From positions 1 through 48,580 of IMG/VR virus record IMGVR_UViG_3300025853_000146: 48,580 nt of DNA; one strand, 5' to 3'. Below are positions 34,976 through 42,489 of the stretch, piece after piece (the stretch's first letter is position 1; every line of letters starts with the position of its first letter). This stretch comes from a virus. Made by a program: the position numbers and the translations under genes. The notes beneath the pieces are model-generated. The model made no database searches. It was not told the DNA's origin and saw only the letters and a program-made list of their open reading frames with translations.

Positions 34976-34979
34976 CAGC

Positions 34980-36809
34980 CTATTGCATTAAAAACGACGT
35001 ATTAACAGGAAAATTTATTACATCTTGCTCACCACCCTCCAGTTCAACAGCATCAAAGAGCAAATTTTGCTTGGGCCAAACCCTAAATCCTGTGCGAGAT
35101 GTATTCATTTCGAGTCGGATAGGGTCATCAAGGCCAGTAGGCTGTCCGCCTGTCTCTACGTCTCGCACCTTACGGACGTGAAACTCGGTGATTCTGCGTT
35201 GCGAATGGTCTGGATGCTGAACCTTTCGGTGAATAGTGATGAAGCAGTCGGCACGGTTTACAAACTTGCCTCCACCCTCGGTGTCTTCTGCATACGGAGC
35301 CGTGGGTAATCCGTCGTCTCCTTTGCGTCGTTGCGCCTCGCTGAATGCATGCATGTTTAACCAAACGGCTACGTTGTTAGCCGTAGAGAAGGTAAGAAAC
35401 TCAGAAGCTGCTTCGTAGTGGTATTCGTGACTGCTCTTGTTTGTAGTTCCCATATCAAGCTTTAAGCTGTTGTAGGGATCAACGAAAACAGCATCCACTT
35501 CTTGTTGGCGAAGGATCTTCTCAAGGAATACGATGATATCTCCGTAGCTGTACACTTGCTTATTGCTGATGACCGTGAAGTGCTTTCCTACCCACTCATA
35601 AGCTCGCTTCCTCTCCATGTGATTCATAGAAGTTACGTTCTTGTTCATAGCAAACTGAATAAGCGTTTTCTTCAGGGCTGCTGTGCGGTTCTCAGAGGAG
35701 TACACCACCCACTTCCATCCATGACGGATAGCAGCGTTGACCATGAGGTAAAGCACCATAGTAGTTTTACCCACGTTGCTGTGACCATTGATGATAGTGA
35801 ATTCTTTCTTGTAGCGGAAGAACTCGTCCATACTGGTGTCGCCTGTGTCCAGACCTACCTCGATGTTACCGTTAGCGTAGTCATCAATCCATCGGAAGTC
35901 CTCATCGTCCGAGGATATGAATGACATGTCACCATCGTTAATAGCCATCTCACGGCGCATCTTGTTCTCCTCGTCCATGGTCTCATGGATAGGACGCAGC
36001 TTGCCCGCTTCTATGCCGTCGCGGATAGTACGTAGTGCTAATTGCTCGTCGTCTACTTCGCGCTTCATAATCTCTCGCGTGAGAACACGAATGACCTCAT
36101 CTTCTTCTGCGCGTCCAGCCGCTATCAAACCGCCGCAGAATCGGGAAGCACGTAACAGAGTACTGTGTTTCTCTCCGTCCTCGCAGAGACGAATCAAACG
36201 AGACGCGATGTTAATCTTCTGGTAGTCTGTGTATACCCCCGCTTTGGATACAGCTACCTGAGATTCAGACTTCTCTGAAGATAGCCCACCATACACAGCT
36301 GATTCCTCGTTGATTACAATCTCAGGGTCGTATGACTCGAAGCAAGCTCGGGATTCGTTAATTCCAGATTCGTCTACCTCTAGGTCATAGGTCTTCTCGA
36401 AGTATGTGCGAAGCGAACGGAAGTGGTCGCGGTGCCGCTCAGGGTTGCTTACCTTAACGAGCGCCTTAAGTCCGTCGCCACTCGGAGAAACCCAACAGCC
36501 ATAGACATAAGGATCCGTGGATAGAAGCGCCTTGGATGCCGTAACATCAATGTGATCGAAGTCGAGTACAATGAATTGGCTATGACGCGCAAGCGCATTG
36601 TCATTACGTGTTTCAAATTCCCCTGAGAAGAGGACGACAGGTAGGGACTTCTTAAAATCTTTAGCTTGTTCTCCTCCATTGCGTATTGTTTCAATCTTCG
36701 TTGCAGAATCGCCCTCCTTGATTCGCTTCAGGGCTTTGGCTATCGGCATGTGGTAAGCCTTCTTCGAGTACAGGGTCTCGAACATCGTTACTCTCATAGT
36801 GGTATTCAA
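34980..36809 (-). CDS. Primase-helicase fusion (BT4734-like primase domain + DnaB/RecA-like helicase)
   Basis: A 609-aa protein. The N-terminal 170 residues match the BT4734/VirE-N type domain of Bacteroidota mobile elements, related to archaeo-eukaryotic primases: LPVVLFSGEF, the metal motif FIVLDFDHID (Asp83, Asp85) and SPSGDGLKALV (108-118). A helical linker (residues 190-300) is followed by a RecA-fold helicase with Walker A GHSNVGKT (342-349), Walker B DAVFVDPYNS, and a DnaB-like NVAVWLNMHAF / GGGKFVNRADCFITI end. It would unwind the phage fork and lay primers, as T7 gp4 does with a different primase fold. The first 119 nt overlap the upstream gene; conservation of the start (VTMFETLYSKK) supports the long form. 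Confidence 0.85.
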   Translation of the reverse strand: MNTTMRVTMFETLYSKKAYHMPIAKALKRIKEGDSATKIETIRNGGEQAKDFKKSLPVVLFSGEFETRNDNALARHSQFIVLDFDHIDVTASKALLSTDPYVYGCWVSPSGDGLKALVKVSNPERHRDHFRSLRTYFEKTYDLEVDESGINESRACFESYDPEIVINEESAVYGGLSSEKSESQVAVSKAGVYTDYQKINIASRLIRLCEDGEKHSTLLRASRFCGGLIAAGRAEEDEVIRVLTREIMKREVDDEQLALRTIRDGIEAGKLRPIHETMDEENKMRREMAINDGDMSFISSDDEDFRWIDDYANGNIEVGLDTGDTSMDEFFRYKKEFTIINGHSNVGKTTMVLYLMVNAAIRHGWKWVVYSSENRTAALKKTLIQFAMNKNVTSMNHMERKRAYEWVGKHFTVISNKQVYSYGDIIVFLEKILRQQEVDAVFVDPYNSLKLDMGTTNKSSHEYHYEAASEFLTFSTANNVAVWLNMHAFSEAQRRKGDDGLPTAPYAEDTEGGGKFVNRADCFITIHRKVQHPDHSQRRITEFHVRKVRDVETGGQPTGLDDPIRLEMNTSRTGFRVWPKQNLLFDAVELEGGEQDVINFPVNTSFLMQ

Positions 36810-37002
36810 TTAGTAAGTTCAGGTAATGGATTGCTTTTAGAACGTCCTCCTTCCCATTCTTGTGGGCGTGTCTGCACACGTATTTGATTACGTTCCCTTC
36901 GATGAACGGTATGTCATTAGCAGCTATGAATTCAGTTGGCTGAATTTTCATGTGCTTGTAATGGCCTCCGCCTATCTGTTTATCGCTGTGTTTCTTTGAC
37001 AT
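36691..37002 (-). CDS. DUF3310-family protein (phage nucleotide kinase-like)
   Basis: A 103-aa protein with the DUF3310 signature: HYKHMKIQPTEFIAANDIPF, EGNVIKYVCRHAHKNGKEDV, LKAIHYLNLLIEYH. Such proteins are common in phages and are often called nucleotide-kinase-like, but the activity is not established. The domain ends near residue 69; the remaining 34 residues are encoded in the overlap with the primase-helicase start and look low in conservation. The gene overlaps the previous one by 23 nt. Confidence 0.85.
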   Translation of the reverse strand: MSKKHSDKQIGGGHYKHMKIQPTEFIAANDIPFIEGNVIKYVCRHAHKNGKEDVLKAIHYLNLLIEYHYESNDVRDPVLEEGLPHADSQSPEANQGGRFCNED

Positions 37003-37234
37003 CTACAGTGGTTCCTATTTGCTTAATGTTATCGACCCTATCAATTATGATAGCTCGTTGCTTAGCCTTTGGGGTAAGCAGCTCCTGATCGAGCCTGTAC
37101 ATAGTGTGTTTGTCATGCTTCATAATATCCCTGGGGTTATCATATTTGCTTACAATCCACACGTTTCTTTTCTGGGGGTGCTTGTTCTTAATGAACGTAG
37201 CCCTCCCAGTCATGTAATAGATTGGTTGACCCAT
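36980..37234 (-). CDS. Hypothetical basic protein
   Basis: An 84-aa basic protein (MGQPIYYMTGRATFIKNKHPQKRNVWIVSKYDNP, then PKAKQRAIIIDRVDNIKQIG). The ATG lies exactly 4 nt after a TATCTTTA box and just downstream of a terminator, so it starts a new transcription unit for DUF3310, primase-helicase and later genes. No family recognised. Confidence 0.65.
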   Translation of the reverse strand: MGQPIYYMTGRATFIKNKHPQKRNVWIVSKYDNPRDIMKHDKHTMYRLDQELLTPKAKQRAIIIDRVDNIKQIGTTVDVKETQR

Positions 37235-37238
37235 GGCG

Positions 37239-37246
37239 TAAAGATA
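37239..37246 (-). promoter_or_regulatory. -7-like box 4 nt before a start codon
   Basis: TATCTTTA on the - strand, then CGCC and the ATG at 37234. Last base differs from the TAnnTTTG consensus, and no -33 box was seen. It follows a terminator, which supports a promoter here. Confidence 0.4.
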
Positions 37247-37250
37247 AGAG

Positions 37251-37285
37251 GAAAGAAAGGGGGTGAGACTTTCGCCTGCACCCCC
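37251..37285 (-). terminator. Rho-independent terminator (leftward)
   Basis: On the - strand GGGGGTG (37285-37279) pairs with CACCCCC (37265-37259) across a 13-nt loop and is followed by TTTCTTTCC. It lies 25 nt after the SSB-like gene. Confidence 0.75.
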
Positions 37286-37309
37286 CTGCTAACCTGAAAA
37301 CCACTATGC

Positions 37310-37615
37310 TTAGAACGGGATAGTCTCGGTATCCTCTGTTTTAGCCGTATTGTTTCGACGCTCTTGCGCCGCTTCGCTGTTCGGGTCCCACACGCTGAGG
37401 CATGCTTTGCCGTTCTTCGACATGAAGAGACGGAATCGAACGTTACCGCCTTGACCGCTAGCATCACGCTTGGTGGTGTATTGGTCAATGCAGTCCTTTA
37501 GCTCGTTGTCCTTGAGGCGGAAAGACCACCCCATCAACTCGCCGTTGTCATTGTAGCTAGGCTCGTCTGCCCAGCCTACGAGAACACTCTCGTACTTCTT
37601 GCTCTGATCACTCAT
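37310..37615 (-). CDS. Putative single-stranded DNA-binding protein
   Basis: A 101-aa protein with strand-rich body (SVLVGWADEP, GWSFRLKDNELKDCIDQY, NVRFRLFMSKNGKACLSVWDP) and an acidic tail ending TEDTETIPF. An acidic end closed by an aromatic residue (IPF) is typical of bacterial and phage SSBs, where it recruits partner proteins. Its place between the exonuclease and the primase-helicase fits. The OB fold itself is not certain from sequence. Confidence 0.55.
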   Translation of the reverse strand: MSDQSKKYESVLVGWADEPSYNDNGELMGWSFRLKDNELKDCIDQYTTKRDASGQGGNVRFRLFMSKNGKACLSVWDPNSEAAQERRNNTAKTEDTETIPF

Positions 37616-37701
37616 TTGTAAAGAAAGTTAGTAAATAAGACATGAAAGATAATGGCTGCTGAAACAAACAGCAACCGTTTGATTGGTTTTTTATACTTCA
37701 T
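37612..37701 (-). CDS. Micro-protein with one membrane helix (29 aa)
   Basis: A 29-aa frame, basic start (MKYKKPIKR) followed by a hydrophobic segment (LLFVSAAIIFHVLFTNFLY). Its ATG lies inside the end of the exonuclease gene and its TGA overlaps the SSB-like start as ATGA, so translational coupling is likely on both sides. Gene context, not homology, supports it. Possibly a membrane-acting early peptide. Confidence 0.5.
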   Translation of the reverse strand: MKYKKPIKRLLFVSAAIIFHVLFTNFLYK

Positions 37702-38473
37702 ACTGCAAATAATCTTTTACGGGGTCATAATCTTCTCGCATGAAATGCCTGATACGATTGATTGCATCGTTGAATTTCATTTCCCCAGTGAATAATGTTT
37801 CATCCGTACACTTGACCAATGCTGGCAGGTAAGGATATGTTTTTTCTTGCACCACCCAGTAGAAATCTTTGATTCCAAAGACCTTCGTGTAGATGTATGC
37901 TTGGATGTCGTAACAGAAGTCGCGCACTGCATAGCGGAACTTCTCCGCACTACGCGCTGACTTGCTGTCGCTGATGAATCCGTCACCCAGGCAGTCGAGG
38001 AATCCCTTGACCTGAACACCGTTCAGTTCCTCAAGGAATCCCACCTGGTAGTCTCCCGCCAGGTATGTATCTAGTAAGCCGCAAGTGGCGAGACGGTCGA
38101 TCATATCGTTCGCCATTTGCCAGTCATCACTAGAGACAATCGTCTTGCCTTCTTCGAGAGCCTCCGTCTTCATGGATGCAACAACAGCCTTGTACTCAGA
38201 GGTCATCGATGGTTTCTTCGAGTTTCGTGCCTTATCTGAAAGCCTAGCCATTACTTGGCTGTCAGACATCACGATGTATTTCTCGAATGCTTGCTCACGT
38301 TCGAACAGCAGCATATCGTATAATGTACCGAAGTCTAACGCATCGGACTTGTACTTCAGCTCTCCCTTCATGTAGCGGTCGAACTGCGCCATGTCACCCA
38401 GCGCTTGCTTCAGCGAGGAGTACGACAGGTGTGACTTGCCGTACCGTTCTTGTAGTTGTTCAGATAAATTCAT
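37691..38473 (-). CDS. PD-(D/E)XK exonuclease (RecE/lambda-exo-like)
   Basis: A 260-aa protein (start at ATG 38473, MNLSEQLQERYGKSHLSYSSL; the longer frame runs into the upstream gene). It has the phage exonuclease build: an N-terminal LSYSSLKQAL segment, DFGTLYDMLLF, then the catalytic core LNGVQVKGFLDCLGDGFISDSKSA with Asp and D-S-K, followed by FCYDIQAYIYTKVFG (the QxxxY motif). Such enzymes resect duplex ends for annealing. It is two genes from the ERF-like annealing protein, so the two form a recombination pair. Confidence 0.8.
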   Translation of the reverse strand: MNLSEQLQERYGKSHLSYSSLKQALGDMAQFDRYMKGELKYKSDALDFGTLYDMLLFEREQAFEKYIVMSDSQVMARLSDKARNSKKPSMTSEYKAVVASMKTEALEEGKTIVSSDDWQMANDMIDRLATCGLLDTYLAGDYQVGFLEELNGVQVKGFLDCLGDGFISDSKSARSAEKFRYAVRDFCYDIQAYIYTKVFGIKDFYWVVQEKTYPYLPALVKCTDETLFTGEMKFNDAINRIRHFMREDYDPVKDYLQYEV

Positions 38474-38798
38474 CGTATACTGGTGTTCCGTCTTCGTAAG
38501 TGTATTCGTAAGTCTCAATCTCTGCCCACTCAGTAGGCGGTGAGGGTAGTAGCCAGAATCGCTTGCCCTTTCGGTTGATGAAGAACTCAGCGATGTTAAA
38601 CTCCGCAGGGAATTCCTTCTGCTTGACGAAGAACAACCCCGAAAAATCAGGGTTGCCCTCCTTCTCTACGTCCACCCAGTGTTTGGGCATCTTCGATTTC
38701 AAGCATTGTTCACGGAATCGCTCATAAAGCTTTTCATTGGTGCGTGTCTGATCGAGTGGCATGTACCACGTCTGACCGTTCCATCGCTCCTTCCTCAT
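38460..38798 (-). CDS. Hypothetical protein between annealing protein and exonuclease
   Basis: A 112-aa protein rich in Trp, Lys, Glu and Phe (RWNGQTWYMPLDQTRTN, LFFVKQKEFPAEFNIAEFFINRKGKRFWLLP). It overlaps the annealing-protein gene at its start (ATGA) and the exonuclease gene at its end. No family recognised. Its place inside the recombination cassette suggests an accessory role. Confidence 0.65.
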   Translation of the reverse strand: MRKERWNGQTWYMPLDQTRTNEKLYERFREQCLKSKMPKHWVDVEKEGNPDFSGLFFVKQKEFPAEFNIAEFFINRKGKRFWLLPSPPTEWAEIETYEYTYEDGTPVYDEFI

Positions 38799-39349
38799 CG
38801 CACAAACTTTTGGAGGCCAGCAATCTGTCCAGCAGTCAGCGAGTCTTCGTACTTGTCCATGATAGACTGGAAAGCTTTCTTCTTGTCGGTCTGCGACTTG
38901 ATGTAAGCAACAGCCTTGTCCATGATGTTTACAGGTGGTTCGGTGTCGAACTTCTCTTGTACCTGCTTGACCTTCTTGGACGTCGTGCTTTCTTGCTTGG
39001 CGATTGCGTCATTGACTTCATTAGCTGACGCAATAGAAGTGTCGATTCCGATTCCAAGCATAGCAAGGGCTCGTCCAACAGCTGAGGTTTCGCAGTTCTC
39101 AACGTAGCTGGTCTTGTTGATGTTAGATGCACCTTGCACTTCGTGTGCATGTCCAGTGGCAATAACACGTCCAGTAGCATCTGCGATGGTTGTCTTACAT
39201 ACGCAATCCTCTGGGGTAAGGACGGTGAACTCGGACATGATCGTCCAATCCTTGTATCGGTCTTCTTGACGAAAGAACTTGATACGCTCGTTGACTTCGA
39301 CGTACTGCTTACCACGGATGTTGGTTGTTTTGAATTTGTAATTAGACAT
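38795..39349 (-). CDS. ERF-like single-strand annealing protein
   Basis: A 184-aa protein. The core reads YVEVNERIKFFRQE, DWTIMSEFTVL, then GRVIATGHAHEVQGASNINK, SYVENCETSAVGRALAMLGIGI; the last segment is a hallmark of the ERF/Rad52-like annealing proteins of phages. The C-terminal part is a charged linker (TSKKVKQVQEKFDTEPP) and helices. It would coat single strands produced by the exonuclease and anneal them. The stop overlaps the next start (ATGA). Confidence 0.8.
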   Translation of the reverse strand: MSNYKFKTTNIRGKQYVEVNERIKFFRQEDRYKDWTIMSEFTVLTPEDCVCKTTIADATGRVIATGHAHEVQGASNINKTSYVENCETSAVGRALAMLGIGIDTSIASANEVNDAIAKQESTTSKKVKQVQEKFDTEPPVNIMDKAVAYIKSQTDKKKAFQSIMDKYEDSLTAGQIAGLQKFVR

Positions 39350-39734
39350 TTGTAATCTGTTTTGATTGAATTGTTTCTTCTAGTTTTCGTTGCATGCTTT
39401 GTAGTCGGGCGATGCTTGCCTTCACAGAATGAAGCTTGGATTGCCAAGCCTTGTACTTCAACGTCTCTCCACACAGTCGCACAGCAGCTATGTAGTTTTT
39501 CTCATAGCCAGGCCATGTAGCCATGTTAGCGTCGTGCTTCCTGGTGTGGTGAACCACAGTGCTGTGGTCAGAGTCGAAAAGTTTTGCTATTGATGTCGTC
39601 GTCAGGTCGTTCTGACGCATGGCGGTCATCATCGCCGCTCTTGCTTTTACTTGTTCTTGCTTTCTTGATTTATCACGTTTGATTCCAAGTACATGGTAGT
39701 ACTCTTTCAGTATTTGTCTTCCTTCTTCGTACAT
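39342..39734 (-). CDS. DnaA domain IV-like DNA-binding protein
   Basis: A 130-aa basic protein. Residues 13-68 line up with the DNA-binding domain IV of the replication initiator DnaA: YHVLGIKRDKSRKQEQVKARA (domain start) and TTTSIAKLFDSDHSTVVHHTRKHD, the equivalent of IGxxFxxRDHSTVxHAxxK. The AAA+ domains of DnaA are absent. The C-terminal third is a charged helix (KASIARLQSMQRKLEETI). It may bind phage or host DnaA-box-like sites, acting as initiator or competitor. A full -33/-7 promoter lies directly upstream. No clear TTATCCACA box was noticed nearby. Confidence 0.8.
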   Translation of the reverse strand: MYEEGRQILKEYYHVLGIKRDKSRKQEQVKARAAMMTAMRQNDLTTTSIAKLFDSDHSTVVHHTRKHDANMATWPGYEKNYIAAVRLCGETLKYKAWQSKLHSVKASIARLQSMQRKLEETIQSKQITNV

Positions 39735-39735
39735 T

Positions 39736-39767
39736 CAAATATAGGTTTTAAGTGTTAATAATCCAAA
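39736..39767 (-). promoter_or_regulatory. Complete Bacteroidota-type promoter
   Basis: On the - strand TTTG (39767-39764), 20 nt, then TATATTTG (39743-39736). Only one base separates the -7 box from the ATG at 39734, so the true transcript start or start codon may differ. Confidence 0.6.
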
Positions 39768-39848
39768 TAAGAGAGGGACTTTGTTTCTCAGAGTTCTCTA
39801 ACAAACTCGTTACGGGATCTCCCCGCACACCATGCGCCCCTCTCCCTG

Positions 39849-40163
39849 TCAGCGTTCTGACAGTGCTTCGTTGTATGAGGTTAGAATCTCATAGAACTTG
39901 ACGTAGTAGTACATTGACTGCGACACATTGCACAGTCCGTCAGCTAGTTTGTCCATGCTGATACCCTCTTTGATGACGTCATCGGCTAGTTCTCTTGCTA
40001 CGTCGGGGAACTGAGCGAGGTATTGCGACACGTCGGTGTCAAGCCATACATCAATGTCTGCATCGAGGATGTCATCCATGGCGTACATGGCGGCCAGTCG
40101 CTCTGGCTCATTAGCTTCTTGTGCTTTTTCTTGAATCAATTGAATTGCGTTTTCGTTTGTCAT
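39849..40163 (-). CDS. Hypothetical acidic protein
   Basis: A 104-aa acidic, helical protein (MTNENAIQLIQEKAQEANEP, ILDADIDVWLDTDVSQYLAQFPDVARELADDV). The start at 40163 is preferred because the upstream part of the longer frame (to 40262) looks non-coding and begins in a structured region. Its end forms a CTGTCAG / CTGACAG hairpin at 39846-39863. No family recognised. Confidence 0.65.
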   Translation of the reverse strand: MTNENAIQLIQEKAQEANEPERLAAMYAMDDILDADIDVWLDTDVSQYLAQFPDVARELADDVIKEGISMDKLADGLCNVSQSMYYYVKFYEILTSYNEALSER

Positions 40164-40479
40164 ATATCTGTATGTAATTTGTTTCTTGTTTTTGCTAAGC
40201 AAAGAAGCGCGGCTATATAGATGATCGTCGGTAGGCACCCTGCAAGCTAGGTGTCTCATCACCGCGCCTCTTTACTCACCAAAAGGTTGGCCTGTCTTTC
40301 CAAGCTGTCAGTCTTTAACACCCATGGCCGCATGATGGGGGCTTACGTATGACGCGCGGCTTTGCCCTAACTGTGTGTAAAATCTTCACAAAAACACACA
40401 GCGTTTGAAATTCGGGTGGGTGCTCGGTAACTCCTCCGACAAGAGCTGAGGTTCCGATGCGTCATACACCCCTGATGCG
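40164..40479 (-). ncRNA. Gene-free 316-nt region with candidate structured RNA
   Basis: No coding frame is convincing here. A 9-bp perfect closing stem (GTATGACGC 40347-40355 / GCGTCATAC 40459-40467) encloses about 100 nt that include an 8-bp hairpin (CTGTGTGT 40371-40378 / ACACACAG 40394-40401). A further small stem (CCCAT 40321-40325 / ATGGG 40335-40339) lies beside it. It could be a 5' leader regulator of the acidic protein, a small RNA or an origin. No known riboswitch signature was recognised. Confidence 0.35.
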
Positions 40480-40908
40480 TTAGAATGGAGGGGAATCAAC
40501 GGGGTCTTCTTCCTCCTGGCATTCATGATTTCCAGTCAAGACGAAGATGCTGCGGTCATCAGTCACAAGGACGTCGAACTTCTCATCGTTCATGATGTTG
40601 CTGTACCTGTCCGTCCAGTTGGGGTTGTGGCGTGGGTTGAAGCGTACATAGAAGTCGTTCTCGCATGGCTTGATGAGGTCAGCTTGACCTAGCACTTGCA
40701 ATTCGTCACACTCCACCCAAGCACACACAGTTTTGCATGCACCTTCATGGATTTTCTTTGATGTACCGAGCTGCACCTTGAGCTTGGCGTTGAACATAGC
40801 AAGCTGTCGTTGCTCTGGTCGGTAGTACTCGACTGTACCGTCAGGGCATTTTACCTGCCACTTCATGAAGTTGTCTCCTCGTCCGAGGTGGAATCTAATT
40901 TTGTACAT
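40480..40908 (-). CDS. Hypothetical protein with SSB-like acidic tail
   Basis: A 142-aa protein. The first part (RFHLGRGDNFMKWQVKCPDGTVEYYRPE) resembles a short conserved opening in marine phage hypothetical proteins. The middle contains a cluster of Cys and Trp (ACKTVCAWVECDEL), and the end is acidic and closes in PPF (EEEDPVDSPPF), like the partner-binding tail of SSBs. An alternative start at 40866 would fit an ATGA overlap with the 50-aa frame upstream; the longer start is kept because of the conserved-looking opening. Function not known. Confidence 0.65.
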   Translation of the reverse strand: MYKIRFHLGRGDNFMKWQVKCPDGTVEYYRPEQRQLAMFNAKLKVQLGTSKKIHEGACKTVCAWVECDELQVLGQADLIKPCENDFYVRFNPRHNPNWTDRYSNIMNDEKFDVLVTDDRSIFVLTGNHECQEEEDPVDSPPF

Positions 40909-41015
40909 GAGAGTTTTGATTGGTAGTTAATTTTTACTTGGTGGTATACGTGTTGCATCCACTCGTTGAAGTCCTTCGCGGGATCTTCGTTCGCGCTTGA
41001 CCGTATGCATATCAT
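40863..41015 (-). CDS. Possible small protein (50 aa) coupled to upstream gene
   Basis: ATG 41015 overlaps the preceding stop as ATGA, and the frame (MICIRSSANEDPAKDFNEWMQHVYHQVKINYQ) runs 50 aa to 40863, where its TGA overlaps an internal ATG of the next gene. It overlaps the next gene by 46 nt if that gene starts at 40908. Context supports it, but no homology is known. Confidence 0.4.
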   Translation of the reverse strand: MICIRSSANEDPAKDFNEWMQHVYHQVKINYQSKLSCTKLDSTSDEETTS

Positions 41016-41572
41016 AGCAGAGATTCGAGGTACTTGATTCGTTTTTGCTCGTTCTTTATTTCGGTTCTTAATCGCGTCATCTCTGAATCGAAGTAAACCT
41101 TGAAGGTGCTTGGCTCTTCACACCGTTTGTTTAATTCCCATCGCTTCTTGTATTCCTTGAAGCTTTCATTTTCTTTACGCTCATCATACGCTAGACTTTC
41201 AAGGCATTCCTCTTCGTATTCCTTGGTTTTTTCTACCATCGCTTCATGAAACAGCTTTTTGATTATGTTCCAATCTAATTCCTGTCCAGGGAACAGAGTA
41301 TCCAAGTCTTCCATCTCGAAGTAGTAAAGCTCATTGGATATTTGCTTAAGGAAATCAGCGGACGTTACAATTGGTTCGTTTACAACAATCATTTCTGCTG
41401 GTGTGCATTCCATTGTGCCTTCGGCTAGATTTTCTATCAGTCTGTCCATAAATGTCTTCAGCTTCATCTGCTCTGCAACTTCTTCATTCCTGCATGATTT
41501 AATTTCTTCCTTCATAGCTTCAGACCACTCCACCATAGGGGTGTGGATGAATGTTTCTGTTTTTCCGTTCAT
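41012..41572 (-). CDS. Hypothetical charged, helical protein
   Basis: A 186-aa protein starting MNGKTETFIHTPMVEW at 41572; the longer frame begins inside the upstream gene. It is rich in Glu and Lys with predicted helices (AMKEEIKSCRNEEVAEQMKLKTFMDRLIENL) and a C-terminal coiled coil (EMTRLRTEIKNEQKRIKYLESLL). No family recognised. It follows the HTH protein by 11 nt, so the two are probably co-transcribed. Confidence 0.7.
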   Translation of the reverse strand: MNGKTETFIHTPMVEWSEAMKEEIKSCRNEEVAEQMKLKTFMDRLIENLAEGTMECTPAEMIVVNEPIVTSADFLKQISNELYYFEMEDLDTLFPGQELDWNIIKKLFHEAMVEKTKEYEEECLESLAYDERKENESFKEYKKRWELNKRCEEPSTFKVYFDSEMTRLRTEIKNEQKRIKYLESLL

Positions 41573-41583
41573 GATGCAATCGT

Positions 41584-41991
41584 TTAAACTTTTTCTTTTA
41601 CAATTTCCAAAGCCCCCCAAAACAAGCTGAACTTTGATTTAATGCCTGAGCTTTTGGGCTTTACTTGTTTTGCGATGGCGGGCTTAACTTCCTTCGTTGA
41701 AGTCTTGGTGCTTCGCTTAGTATTATTGATGATGCGGCTGACAGACGACAGGCTAACACCCGTTATTCTCTCGATTTCCCTGTGTGTGACGCCTTGCTTT
41801 TTGAGTTTAATCACTTTGTTTTTCTGTGCTTGAGTAAGCTTTCTGGTGTTGTTTGGCATGTCGTTTATTTTTAAAATTGATTTCACTTTTGATTCGGATA
41901 AAGAGTAAAGCTCTGCTATTTCGGTGATCGTGTTACCACGCTCATGAAGCCGTCGCATAGCTACCTCTGGGGTTACTTTTTTACTTTCCAT
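41584..41991 (-). CDS. Putative transcription regulator with two helix-turn-helix motifs
   Basis: A 135-aa basic protein. Residues about 20-41 (NTITEIAELYSLSESKVKSILK) and 68-89 (GVTHREIERITGVSLSSVSRII) are two resolvase/sigma-type helix-turn-helix segments. The C-terminal part is Lys/Ser/Thr-rich and ends in a hydrophobic helix (FSLFWGALEIVKEKV). It probably regulates early transcription or acts on DNA; two HTH units suggest binding to a paired site. No catalytic domain is present. Confidence 0.7.
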   Translation of the reverse strand: MESKKVTPEVAMRRLHERGNTITEIAELYSLSESKVKSILKINDMPNNTRKLTQAQKNKVIKLKKQGVTHREIERITGVSLSSVSRIINNTKRSTKTSTKEVKPAIAKQVKPKSSGIKSKFSLFWGALEIVKEKV

Positions 41992-41992
41992 G

Positions 41993-42145
41993 TTATTTCA
42001 TTTCATCGAACACAACCATGCTGTCCTCTTCGGACGGTGTGTTGCGTACAATAGTCTGTGCTTGTTCTCGTGTGAGTCCATCCATAAGGACTTTGGGTCG
42101 CTTGTTCCAGTCGCGGAAGATGCGGTATACTGCGTAGTTAGTCAT
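41993..42145 (-). CDS. Small hypothetical protein (50 aa)
   Basis: A 50-aa frame: MTNYAVYRIFRDWNKRPKVL, then MDGLTREQAQTIVRNTPSEED and a closing MVVFDEMK. It overlaps the preceding gene's stop by 8 nt and ends one base before the HTH gene. The composition is protein-like (mixed strand-helix-strand). No family recognised. Confidence 0.6.
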   Translation of the reverse strand: MTNYAVYRIFRDWNKRPKVLMDGLTREQAQTIVRNTPSEEDSMVVFDEMK

Positions 42146-42281
42146 TTGCTTTAGTGTTTTGTTTTTCTTGAATTCGTTTTAACCTCCGTCTTTTTTGTCT
42201 TGCAGATTCAAAGCGCTCCTTGGTTACCCCAAGGTGTATCGCTGCGAGATGTGTTGTAACGCCTGCTCGTTTACTATTCAT
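42138..42281 (-). CDS. Small basic protein (47 aa)
   Basis: A 47-aa basic protein from ATG 42281 (MNSKRAGVTTHLAAIHLGVTKERF, then a Lys/Arg/Gln-rich helix). The longer frame runs into the upstream gene. It overlaps the preceding stop by 8 nt, as its own stop does with the next gene. The THLAAIHLGVTKERF stretch could be a short HTH, but this is not certain. Confidence 0.55.
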   Translation of the reverse strand: MNSKRAGVTTHLAAIHLGVTKERFESARQKRRRLKRIQEKQNTKAND

Positions 42282-42486
42282 TGATGTCAGGGTTTTGCTC
42301 GATGAAAGCATCGAAGATGATACGTGCCTTGCCTCTTGCATAGGCATCTTGTTGTGAGAGAGTACCAGCCGTCTGCGGTGTAGGCAGGTCGTCGATACGG
42401 AAGTTGTCAGTTACGTAGCCCGATGCGCCTGTCTTGATGCAGAAGGCAATGTTGCGGATATGCTCCTCTTTGCGTTGTGTTGTCAT
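42274..42486 (-). CDS. Hypothetical protein (70 aa)
   Basis: A 70-aa protein (MTTQRKEEHIRNIAFCIKTG, DNFRIDDLPTPQTAGTLSQQDAYARGKARIIFDAFIE). It follows the 51-aa gene by 3 nt. Possibly a small regulator; no family recognised. Confidence 0.65.
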   Translation of the reverse strand: MTTQRKEEHIRNIAFCIKTGASGYVTDNFRIDDLPTPQTAGTLSQQDAYARGKARIIFDAFIEQNPDINE

Positions 42487-42489
42487 GAT

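Noticed and set aside
40164-40262. N-terminal extension of the 104-aa gene to 40262
   Set aside because: The added 33 residues look non-coding, and the stretch belongs to the structured intergenic region.
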